From assembly GCA_028285685.1 (NCBI GenBank), contig JANQOR010000038.1:248001-312000 (forward strand): a stretch of 64,000 nt of DNA. The letters run 5' to 3'. The translations under genes and the position numbers were made by a program. This document shows positions 56,794 to 64,000 of this stretch, piece after piece. The notes below the pieces were generated by a model that saw nothing but the letters and a program-made list of their open reading frames with translations, was not told the DNA's origin and did no database searches. Every line of letters begins with the position of its first letter. Within the stretch, counting starts at the first letter, position 1. This DNA is from Cyclobacteriaceae bacterium. GTDB lineage: Bacteria > Bacteroidota > Bacteroidia > Cytophagales > Cyclobacteriaceae.

Positions 56794-59408
56794 AAGAACA
56801 AACTACTGAACCGCCGAAATGGCCTTTGAATCTTCTCAGGTTCTTCATAAAGAACGAATATCTCGAAGAGATTGAAGGGGATATGGAAGAGATATACCAA
56901 GATTGCCTGGATGTATACACAGAAAAAAAGGCGAGGCGGTTATATGCCTTTGAGGTACTGAAGTTACTGAGACCAAGCCTTATTCAAAGAGTGAAAGGAC
57001 TGAGCAGATTCAGCAACTACTTGCTGTTGAAACATTATTTCAAGATAGGTTGGAGAAGCATCAAAAAGGACAAAGTAAGTTCAGGGATTAACATCAGTGG
57101 ACTTACGATTGGGCTAGCTGTTTTTCTGGTTCTGTTTGTCTTCGTTAAATACGAATCAGGGTTTGATCATTTTCACAGGCTAGTGGATCGAACATATCGC
57201 GTAGTTCAGCATACTCAATACCCGGAAGAAGAATTGCACTGGAACACCACTGCTTACCCACTGGCAGCTGCCATTCGTGAGGACTTTCAAAACATCGAAC
57301 TGGTGACCCAGACCGCAGGACCATTTGATCGGGTGTTTAGCGTTGAGGACGGAGCAGGTGAAGTGCGGCTGTTTGAGAATGATTTCGTCCTTTTTGTTGA
57401 CCCTTATTATCCCGAGGTGTTTGATCTACAATGGTTATATGGCGAAGCGTCAACAGCACTTAGTGATCTCAATTCGGTGGTTTTGACAGAGAGTGTGGCA
57501 AGGCGCTATTTTGGAAAATCAGCGGAAGCTTTTGGAAAATCAATCATGCTCAATGCCAAAGATGAGTTATTGGTTACTGGAGTTGTGAAAGACGCACCAG
57601 GCAATTCGAATTTGCGGTATGAGATTTTGATCCCTTACCAATTCTTCAAGCATCACAACACGTACTTTGCTAACAATTGGTCCGGAAATTATCAAGGAAC
57701 ATCATTTGTGGTCTTGCCGGAGGGTGGAACTGCTGCAGAGATTGAAGCAGCCTTTGTTCCATGGAAAAAGAAGTACTTGGATGCTGAAGATGATCAGCGG
57801 ATCAATTACTACCTTCAGCCGCTAAGATCCATCCATACTGAGTCCTTTTACGGGAGTAGTCCTGGTAGCTATACCATGCCTCAGACGATCCTTGATGCGG
57901 CTATGTTTGTCGGCGTTTTTGTTCTGATTATCGCAATCGTGAATTTTGTCAATCTGGTCACTGCTAGGGCTGGATTGCGTTCGCGAGAAGTTGGAATCCG
58001 AAAGGCTATTGGCAGCTCACGAGCGAACCTGATTAAGCAGTTTATTTTCGAAAATGTCATTCTCGTTCTCATAACATTGGGATTATCTGTTTTGGTAGCA
58101 GAATTCGTGTTGGATTTTTTAAATCAGACGCTTGCTATTGTTAATTTGAAGTTAGCTCTAACATGGAATGACGCTGGTCTTATGTTGATAGCTGGGCTCC
58201 TAACCATTCTTCTTTCGACTATTTATCCAGCCTTAGTCCTTTCATCTTACCAGCCCATTGCCGCTCTGAAAAATGATATCACATTCAAAGGAGCACGATT
58301 GAGAAAATCATTAACGGTCTTTCAATTTTCTATTGTACAAATTTTCATCATTGCCTCCATTATCGTTGGCAGTCAGATGGAGTTTTTTAAAGGAAAAAAC
58401 CTGGGATTTAACTCTGAGGCTGTCCTGATCACTCCGATAGCAAACTTTGAGGAGTTGGAGGTGTTTAAAGCCAATATTCTATCCGATAGCAAGTTCGAAA
58501 CTGTCTCTTTTGGGTCCGGTCCACCTATGGCTATTGATGGACGCCAACTGGGCACCACCTTTCGATTGCCACATCAAACGGAGGTAGATGGCTTTCATGC
58601 AGAAATGAAGATCGGAGATCCGAACTACCTCGATTTCTTTGATCTGGAATTAATTGCGGGTAGAAACCTCAGGGAAAACAAGCGAAGATTTGATGAGTTC
58701 ATTGTGAATGAGACGGTACTGGAGATTCTGGGTTGGACGCCTGAAGAGGCACTGGGGCAGAGGTTAGCCATCAATGAAGGTGAGGCAACGATTGTGGGTG
58801 TGATGAAAGATTTTCACAACAATTCCCTTCAACGGGAGATTACACCTGTGATCCTCATGAATTGGGAGTACATTCAGGACTTTGCATTCATAAAGTCGGC
58901 TGGATCTAACGCTTCTCAATTAGTACGGCTTGAGGAGATCTGGAAATCGTCTTTTCCAACTTCAATTTTCAGCTATGGATTCCTTGATGATTCAATTGAG
59001 CGCGAATACGCACTTGAACGCCTTATTCTCAAGGGCTTTACCATCTTTTCTGTCTTGGTTGTGATCATTGGTTGTTTGGGTCTCTTCAGTCTGATGTCTT
59101 TTATCACGCTTAGAAAAACCAAAGAAGTGGGCATCCGAAAAGTACTTGGTGCGTCAATAGGGCAAATCATAGTCTTCTTTTCCAGGGAATTCACTTTTTT
59201 GATAGCGCTCGCATTTTTAGTAGCGGCGCCTTTTGCCTACTACTTTATGGATGCCTGGTTGCAAGACTTTGTCTATCGAATTGATATATCCATTTGGATG
59301 TTTGTGATTGGAGGGACACTGACCTTATTTGTGGCAGCATTGGCATCTTTTTACCAGATCGCTAAAGCCGTAACCATCAACCCTGTAGAAACCTTAAGAA
59401 GCGAATGA
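56790..59408 (+). CDS. FtsX/MacB-type ABC transporter permease with prefix domain (first of pair)
   Basis: 873 residues from MKEQTTEPPKWP, the ATG that gives the ATGA coupling with padR (an upstream frame to 56748 is ignored). Prefix domain PPKWPLNLLRFFIKNEYLEEIEGDMEEIYQDCL; first helix VSSGINISGLTIGLAVFLVLFVFV; FtsX core FVGVFVLIIAIVNFVNLVTARAGLRSREVGIRKAIGSS; second core TIFSVLVVIIGCLGLFSLMSFITLRKTKEVGIRKVLGAS; end INPVETLRSE. No ATPase subunit nearby. The next permease starts within its last codons (ATGA at 59405-59408). Confidence 0.9.
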   Translation: MKEQTTEPPKWPLNLLRFFIKNEYLEEIEGDMEEIYQDCLDVYTEKKARRLYAFEVLKLLRPSLIQRVKGLSRFSNYLLLKHYFKIGWRSIKKDKVSSGINISGLTIGLAVFLVLFVFVKYESGFDHFHRLVDRTYRVVQHTQYPEEELHWNTTAYPLAAAIREDFQNIELVTQTAGPFDRVFSVEDGAGEVRLFENDFVLFVDPYYPEVFDLQWLYGEASTALSDLNSVVLTESVARRYFGKSAEAFGKSIMLNAKDELLVTGVVKDAPGNSNLRYEILIPYQFFKHHNTYFANNWSGNYQGTSFVVLPEGGTAAEIEAAFVPWKKKYLDAEDDQRINYYLQPLRSIHTESFYGSSPGSYTMPQTILDAAMFVGVFVLIIAIVNFVNLVTARAGLRSREVGIRKAIGSSRANLIKQFIFENVILVLITLGLSVLVAEFVLDFLNQTLAIVNLKLALTWNDAGLMLIAGLLTILLSTIYPALVLSSYQPIAALKNDITFKGARLRKSLTVFQFSIVQIFIIASIIVGSQMEFFKGKNLGFNSEAVLITPIANFEELEVFKANILSDSKFETVSFGSGPPMAIDGRQLGTTFRLPHQTEVDGFHAEMKIGDPNYLDFFDLELIAGRNLRENKRRFDEFIVNETVLEILGWTPEEALGQRLAINEGEATIVGVMKDFHNNSLQREITPVILMNWEYIQDFAFIKSAGSNASQLVRLEEIWKSSFPTSIFSYGFLDDSIEREYALERLILKGFTIFSVLVVIIGCLGLFSLMSFITLRKTKEVGIRKVLGASIGQIIVFFSREFTFLIALAFLVAAPFAYYFMDAWLQDFVYRIDISIWMFVIGGTLTLFVAALASFYQIAKAVTINPVETLRSE

Positions 59409-62002
59409 AAAAAACCCTTTCACCTGTTCCTCCAAAATGGCCTCTTTCGCTACTTCGACTCTTCATCAAAAAAGATTACCTGGAGGAAATAGAAGGCGAC
59501 ATGGAAGAGGTATTCCGGGACAACTTAGAATTGTTTTCGGTGAAAAAAGCTCAGCGGAAATATGTATGGGAGGTGATAAGGCTGCTACGTCCAGCGCTCA
59601 CACGAAAATTGTCAGGAACTCAAAGACTCAATAACGGTATGATACGACACAATCTATTGCTTACAGTAAGGAACTTTATGAGATACAAGAATTCCTTTTT
59701 CATCAATTTGACAGGTCTTTCTACAGGTTTGGCCTGTGCCTTCTTGATCCTTCTCTGGGTGCAAGATGAGTTAAGGATCGACAAGTTCCACGAGAAAGAT
59801 GACAGACTGTATCAAGTCATGCACAACCTTAACCATACGGAAAAAGTGATGACCATTACCAGCACACCAGCCAAACTGGCTAGTGCCATGGCTGCTGAAA
59901 TACCTGAGGTAGAGTTGGCAGCAAGTGTAATTCCAACAGGCTGGTCCAGTGATAATGGCATTTTGTCAATCGGTGACAAGGTTATAAAAGCGAAGGAGCA
60001 ATACGCAAGTGAAGACTACTTCAATGTGTTTTCATTCAAACTTTTAGATGGAGATAAATCCACCGTCCTTTCTCAAAAAAATGGCATTGCGATTTCAGAT
60101 GAACTGGCTCTAAAACTATTCGATACTACTGATGATTTGGTGGGGAAAAGCCTGGAGTGGAAAAAAGGAGAGTTTTCAGGACAATATCAGATCACGGGAG
60201 TTTTTGAAAAGCCTCCAAAAGTGTCTTCCTCTCAGTTTGACCTTGTATTCCAGTTCCAACTATTTGTAGACAATAACACCTACCTGGAGCAGTGGTGGAA
60301 TAGTGATCCGAGTACTTACGTCATTTTAAAGGAAGGAACGGATTTGGCGGCAGTAAATAGTAAGGTTGAAAAATTCATACAGACAAAGATTGAGAGATCT
60401 TCCAGCACACTATTCATGCATAAGTATTCTGACCGCTACTTAAATGGCCAATATGAAAATGGTAAAGTGGCTGGAGGACGCATCCAATACGTGCGACTTT
60501 TCTCGATGATCGCAATCCTGATCTTGACAATTGCATGTATCAACTTCATGAATCTTTCAACTGCAAGGGCGTCCAGACGTTTTAAGGAGATTGGTGTCAA
60601 AAAAGCAATTGGAGTTGGAAGAAGAGCGCTAATTGCGCAGTACCTGGGAGAATCTGTTCTTTTGTCTTTTGCATCATTGCTTGTTGCTGTTCTCATCACA
60701 GTCTTTTTCCTCCCGACGTTCAACCAAATCGTGGAAAAGAGCCTTTCTATCCAGTTTCAGTATGAATTTGTGATCGCTGTCCTGCTAATCACCCTCATTA
60801 CAGGCCTCGTTTCTGGCATGTATCCCGCTTTCTATCTTTCGAAGTTTAAAGCCGTAAATATTTTGAAGGGAGCGTTCGACTTAGGAGGTTCTGGCTCCAG
60901 AAAAGGACTGGTTGTTTTCCAGTTTTCTGTGTCCATTATGCTGATCATCTCGGTGGTGGTTATTTACAAACAGCTAGAGTTTATCCAATCAAAAAACCTG
61001 GGCTATGATCGCGATAATATCATCATTTTCAACAATGATGGAGAGCTGGGTGAGAACCTTGAAACGTTCCTGGCCCGAGCGAAAGATGTCCCCGGTGTCA
61101 TCAATGCTGCTGCCTTTGGACACGATCTGATGGGTGATCACGGCGGAACCTCGGGATTGAGGTGGGAGGGGAAAGATCCAGAAGTCAGGATCGGATTCGG
61201 AAACCTGGAAGTAGGTTATGATTTTATCGAAACGGTCTCCATACAAATGCTTGAAGGAAGAACATATTCACGTGATTTTCAGGCTGAGCAATCAAAGATC
61301 ATTTTTAACAAAGCAGCAATTGATGCAATGGGACTTAGCGATCCCATTGGGAAAAAAGTCTCCTTCTGGGGCCGGGAACGCCAAATCATTGGTGTATCCA
61401 CGAATTTTCATTACGAATCTCTTTACAAGGATGTGGAACCCTGTTTTTTCCTGCTTGGAAGTGGTTTAAGCAAAACGATGGTTAAGATTCGATCTGGTAC
61501 CGAGTCTGCCTCTATTGATGCCATACACAATCTGTACAAAGAGTTTAACGAGGATCTGCCTTTTGAATACAACTTTCTAGACGATGACTATCAGGCGATG
61601 TATAATTCTGAGCAGCAAATCGCCACCCTTTCAAAATATTTCTGTGGAATCACCATACTTATCTCTTGCTTGGGGCTTTTTGGACTGGTTGCATTCACCT
61701 CGGAGCGGAGGCTAAAGGAGATTGGTATTCGAAAAATACTAGGATCCGGGAGTTTCCGAATCGTGTACATGCTGTCAAGCGATTTCACTAAAATGGTTCT
61801 TTTGGCAATTTTTATTGCCCTGCCACTCAGCTACTTCCTTGCTAGGTTTTGGCTGGATGGATTTGTTTATCGGATCAGTTTGGAATGGTGGTTTTTTGTG
61901 CTTGCGGGATTCATCGCCCTGGTCATCGCCTGGATGACTGTTGGAATCCAAACCTTCAAAGCTGCTAATATTAATCCTGTGCAATGTTTGAGAGACGAGT
62001 GA
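59405..62002 (+). CDS. FtsX/MacB-type ABC transporter permease with prefix domain (second of pair)
   Basis: 865 residues, MKKTLSPVPPKWPLSLLRLFIKKDYLEEIEGDMEEVF at the N terminus, the same prefix domain as the partner. FtsX cores: LFSMIAILILTIACINFMNLSTARASRRFKEIGVKKAIGVG and ISCLGLFGLVAFTSERRLKEIGIRKILGSG; end INPVQCLRDE. Co-translated with the preceding permease, so a heterodimeric pair is plausible, though paralogous duplication is equally possible. Its stop directly abuts the stop of the convergent cytochrome gene. Confidence 0.9.
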   Translation: MKKTLSPVPPKWPLSLLRLFIKKDYLEEIEGDMEEVFRDNLELFSVKKAQRKYVWEVIRLLRPALTRKLSGTQRLNNGMIRHNLLLTVRNFMRYKNSFFINLTGLSTGLACAFLILLWVQDELRIDKFHEKDDRLYQVMHNLNHTEKVMTITSTPAKLASAMAAEIPEVELAASVIPTGWSSDNGILSIGDKVIKAKEQYASEDYFNVFSFKLLDGDKSTVLSQKNGIAISDELALKLFDTTDDLVGKSLEWKKGEFSGQYQITGVFEKPPKVSSSQFDLVFQFQLFVDNNTYLEQWWNSDPSTYVILKEGTDLAAVNSKVEKFIQTKIERSSSTLFMHKYSDRYLNGQYENGKVAGGRIQYVRLFSMIAILILTIACINFMNLSTARASRRFKEIGVKKAIGVGRRALIAQYLGESVLLSFASLLVAVLITVFFLPTFNQIVEKSLSIQFQYEFVIAVLLITLITGLVSGMYPAFYLSKFKAVNILKGAFDLGGSGSRKGLVVFQFSVSIMLIISVVVIYKQLEFIQSKNLGYDRDNIIIFNNDGELGENLETFLARAKDVPGVINAAAFGHDLMGDHGGTSGLRWEGKDPEVRIGFGNLEVGYDFIETVSIQMLEGRTYSRDFQAEQSKIIFNKAAIDAMGLSDPIGKKVSFWGRERQIIGVSTNFHYESLYKDVEPCFFLLGSGLSKTMVKIRSGTESASIDAIHNLYKEFNEDLPFEYNFLDDDYQAMYNSEQQIATLSKYFCGITILISCLGLFGLVAFTSERRLKEIGIRKILGSGSFRIVYMLSSDFTKMVLLAIFIALPLSYFLARFWLDGFVYRISLEWWFFVLAGFIALVIAWMTVGIQTFKAANINPVQCLRDE

Positions 62003-62656
62003 TTATGGATTAGCAAGTTGATGCACATACTTTGCAACGGCCTGAATTTCCCCTGGTGAGAGTTCCTTTTTAAAAGAGCGCATGACGGTTAGGGGACTGC
62101 CATTGGTGATCAAATCAACCTTTTGGTCAATATCGTATTCCGAAATTGTTAAGTCTGAGGCTCCGAACAATCCCTTTTTGCCATCATTACCGTGACATTT
62201 TGCACAAATGGTGCTGAAGATACGCTCACCTTTTTCGAGTTCGTTAAGAGCAGATATCTCAGGATAGTCTTTTTCAAAGGTCCCCTGTGCTCTCGGAAAA
62301 GTTGGTTTATCAGTGAAGGAAGCATAGCCCGCGTAGATGAGAACACCCATGGAAAGGAAAGAAGCAAGAGCAAAGTTTAACTGGTGAGCATACCTGCTCA
62401 TCCATGCCACCGACAGAAGTAAAATGAACTTGAGGAGATGATAGAGTTCAATTTCTGCGAGTACAACTATCGGATAGAGGCCCGTCGATACGATCAATCC
62501 AAAAAAGATCCAATCCGGAATTTTGAACTTAGATCTCATTGCCTGCTGGTATTCCTTGTTGTTTAAACCAAAGAGTGAAAAGAATAACCGAACCAGAAGG
62601 TAGAGCAGGAAAATAACTGACAAGCCTGCATGGATTAGTATTAAATTTCGTTCCAT
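62003..62656 (-). CDS. membrane-bound c-type cytochrome
   Basis: 217 residues. Four membrane helices in the first 115 residues (LILIHAGLSVIFLLYLLVRLFF; WIFFGLIVSTGLYPIVVLA; HLLKFILLLSVAWMS; LASFLSMGVLIYAGYA), then a periplasmic single-haem domain with CAKCH (C151, C154, H155) and probable axial M192 (TVMRSFKKELSPGEIQAVAKYV). The topology resembles SirB-like/cytochrome c fusion proteins of Bacteroidota. Electron donor/acceptor unknown. It lies 8 bases after the PadR gene, so it may belong to that operon. Confidence 0.88.
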   Translation of the reverse strand: MERNLILIHAGLSVIFLLYLLVRLFFSLFGLNNKEYQQAMRSKFKIPDWIFFGLIVSTGLYPIVVLAEIELYHLLKFILLLSVAWMSRYAHQLNFALASFLSMGVLIYAGYASFTDKPTFPRAQGTFEKDYPEISALNELEKGERIFSTICAKCHGNDGKKGLFGASDLTISEYDIDQKVDLITNGSPLTVMRSFKKELSPGEIQAVAKYVHQLANP

Positions 62657-62664
62657 CTGTTTGT

Positions 62665-62991
62665 TTATTGATTTTGTAGACCTGGAATTAGCTTAATCAT
62701 CGAGTTCCGCAAGTCATTGGCTTTTACCAACGTGTCCTTGCCAGTCGCTGTGATTCGATAGTAGCGCTTCCTTCGACCCCCGCGCTCCGCAGTAGCACCT
62801 GATTCAAAGGACTCTACAAATCCTTTTTTCTCTAGTCGGTAGAAGGCACCATGAAGTGCTCCCACACTTGGACGGTGCTTTGTTTGCTGCTCGATCTCTT
62901 CCATTATTGTTACACCGTAGGCGTTTTCACCTAAAATGCCAATGACCAACAAGACGATTTCTTCAAATGCTCCAAGATTCGTGCTTTTCAT
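62665..62991 (-). CDS. PadR-family winged-helix regulator (downstream of permease)
   Basis: 108 residues: MKSTNLGAFEEIVLLVIGILGENAYGVTIMEEIEQQTKHRPSVGALHGAFYRLEKKGFVESFESGATAERGGRRKRYYRITATGK. Third PadR of the window. Unlike the other two it follows its permease (2-base gap) and precedes a cytochrome c. No separate promoter is visible in front of it, so the regulator is expressed with the permease. Any tandem-repeat operator would lie beyond the right edge. Confidence 0.92.
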   Translation of the reverse strand: MKSTNLGAFEEIVLLVIGILGENAYGVTIMEEIEQQTKHRPSVGALHGAFYRLEKKGFVESFESGATAERGGRRKRYYRITATGKDTLVKANDLRNSMIKLIPGLQNQ

Positions 62992-62993
62992 AA

Positions 62994-64000
62994 TTATTCG
63001 TTTTTCAGGGTTTCAGCTGGCTGTATTTTAAGTGCCTTAAGTGTCTGGATACCCAAGGTGACACCTGTCATCAGCAGTACTACTGCTAACGGAGTAATAA
63101 AAACCAGCCAGTGGAGGGCTATTCTAAAGGGGAAGCTGTTCAGCCAATCCACTCCGAAATAATACAGCGCAAAGCAGGCGACTAAGCTTCCCAGAGCCAT
63201 CGGGAAAACGAAAAAAGAGCTTAGCATTTGAAATAGATTTTTTCCGGACGCCCCAAGCACTTTTCGAATCCCAATTTCCTTTGTTCTCTGCGTGATAAGA
63301 AAGGAGGATAAGCCAAACAAACCCAGGGCAGCAAGTATGATTGCTAAAATGGAGAATCCTTTGAGCAAGTCGCCGTATCTGAGCTCAGCTCTGAATTCCT
63401 GGTCAAATACCTGGTCTAAAAAGAAATACTCAAATGGATTTTGAGGGAAATGTGCTTTCATTTTAGCTTCAACTTCCTCAAGGGTTTTAAGAAGACCGGT
63501 GGTGTTAACATTTAGGCTTATGTAGACTGGGCGGTTTGGTCTGAGAGCAAATACGATAGGCTCATAACTCGTTTTCAAGGAGGTATGATGGTAATTGCTT
63601 GCCACGCCTAAGACATTGAATTCTCGTTCCATCAAAAGGATTTTGCCACCAACAGCTTCATCTGCATCCTTGAAGCCAAGTGCTTGCATAGCTGCTGAAT
63701 TGAGCACAACGCCTGTTTGATCTGAAGGAAAAGACCGGGAAAATGCACGACCTTTTTCAAAGGTGATTCCGTAGGTTTCGAAGTATCCGTAATCAATGGT
63801 ATTAAAGTGCATAGGAACTCGTTGATCTTTCTTTTCACCTACACCTGATAGCGATCCTGAACTCATTACTCTTCCGGGTACACTGCCGCTAGTAGTGAAG
63901 GAATGAATATTTGCGTCGTTCACCAGGTCAGCGCCAAGAGCTCGTACTGATGTCATTTGATCACGACCTTCATTTCCCTTTTGTGGAGCGTTAATTACCA
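62994..64000 (-). CDS. FtsX/MacB-type ABC transporter permease, N-terminally cut by window edge
   Basis: The frame is open to the right edge (codons to base 63998), so the apparent Met start at 63956 is internal. The visible part is the second periplasmic region (FNTIDYGYFETYGITFEKGRAFSRSFPSDQTGVVLN) and C-terminal FtsX core: GFSILAIILAALGLFGLSSFLITQRTKEIGIRKVLGASG, then IQTLKALKIQPAETLKNE. It is a paralogue of the three permeases in the window. Followed by PadR (2-base gap) and cytochrome c. Confidence 0.88.
   Translation of the reverse strand, partial: VINAPQKGNEGRDQMTSVRALGADLVNDANIHSFTTSGSVPGRVMSSGSLSGVGEKKDQRVPMHFNTIDYGYFETYGITFEKGRAFSRSFPSDQTGVVLNSAAMQALGFKDADEAVGGKILLMEREFNVLGVASNYHHTSLKTSYEPIVFALRPNRPVYISLNVNTTGLLKTLEEVEAKMKAHFPQNPFEYFFLDQVFDQEFRAELRYGDLLKGFSILAIILAALGLFGLSSFLITQRTKEIGIRKVLGASGKNLFQMLSSFFVFPMALGSLVACFALYYFGVDWLNSFPFRIALHWLVFITPLAVVLLMTGVTLGIQTLKALKIQPAETLKNE

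Noticed and set aside
1-64000. tRNA, rRNA, CRISPR arrays, riboswitches
   Set aside because: No cloverleaf with CCA-proximal T-arm, no rRNA-like blocks, no regularly spaced 25-40 bp repeats, and no recognised riboswitch core were seen on reading; a covariance search was not possible.

Overview
The window looks like chromosomal DNA of a marine or soil member of the Bacteroidota, most likely order Cytophagales (Roseivirga/Fulvivirga/Reichenbachiella-like; this placement is inferred from gene content only). Supporting signs are a SusC/SusD pair, a bacteroidete-type LptD, a TTG-N20-TAnnTTTG promoter, PadR regulators coupled to large MacB/FtsX-type permeases with an N-terminal prefix domain, TPR-containing and RprX-like histidine kinases, DUF2911, carboxypeptidase-regulatory-like domains, and weak or absent Shine-Dalgarno sequences. 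No rRNA, tRNA, CRISPR array, transposase, integrase or phage gene was recognised.

Layout. 1-5.4 kb: end of pyrB, purB, a flavin/2Fe-2S reductase and an orphan TPR histidine kinase. 5.5-11.5 kb: secreted M14 carboxypeptidase plus lipoprotein amidohydrolase, then a DUF3179 lipoprotein overlapping an outer-membrane protein. 11.7-13.3 kb: a SPFH / membrane protein / 54-residue ribbon-helix-helix operon with a paired palindrome at its promoter. 13.3-18.5 kb: a membrane protein, a CarboxypepD_reg-like protein and an ECF sigma / putative anti-sigma / OmpA-like barrel operon, followed by a small ORF and terminators. 18.8-25.0 kb: two AraC-type regulators (one membrane-anchored) facing a SusCD system. 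25.0-31.3 kb: envelope genes (lptD; amidase, MCE protein) and an acyl-CoA carboxylase. 31.5-35.4 kb: SirB1-like protein and the first PadR-permease module. 35.4-39.4 kb: small exported proteins, HD, macro-domain and ChaN-like proteins.

39.4-44.9 kb is an accessory island with all genes on the + strand: a Sll1717-like P-loop ATPase, a membrane protein, DUF2200, a PD40 lipoprotein, a small lipoprotein and a CYTH protein. Most are separated by imperfect inverted repeats beginning with TAAC and ending in GTTA, reminiscent of integron attC cassette borders, and one gap also carries a folded REP-like palindrome.

45.0-49.1 kb holds a rhodanese/PLP-enzyme (sulfur transfer) operon divergent from a two-component system, with four helically phased GTTAA boxes between them. 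49.2-56.3 kb holds housekeeping and metabolic genes (metallopeptidase, PLP decarboxylase, nitroreductase, SDR, DUF72, CpxP-like protein, AMP nucleosidase, DUF1761). 56.4-64.0 kb holds a second PadR-permease-permease operon converging on a permease-PadR-cytochrome c operon that runs off the right edge.

The best candidates for new biology are the cassette-like island, the GTTAA-linked sulfur/two-component locus, the RHH-SPFH operon with its TGATATCA doublet, and the module-specific tandem repeats in front of both complete PadR genes. All function statements are from reading translated sequence; no database search was run.
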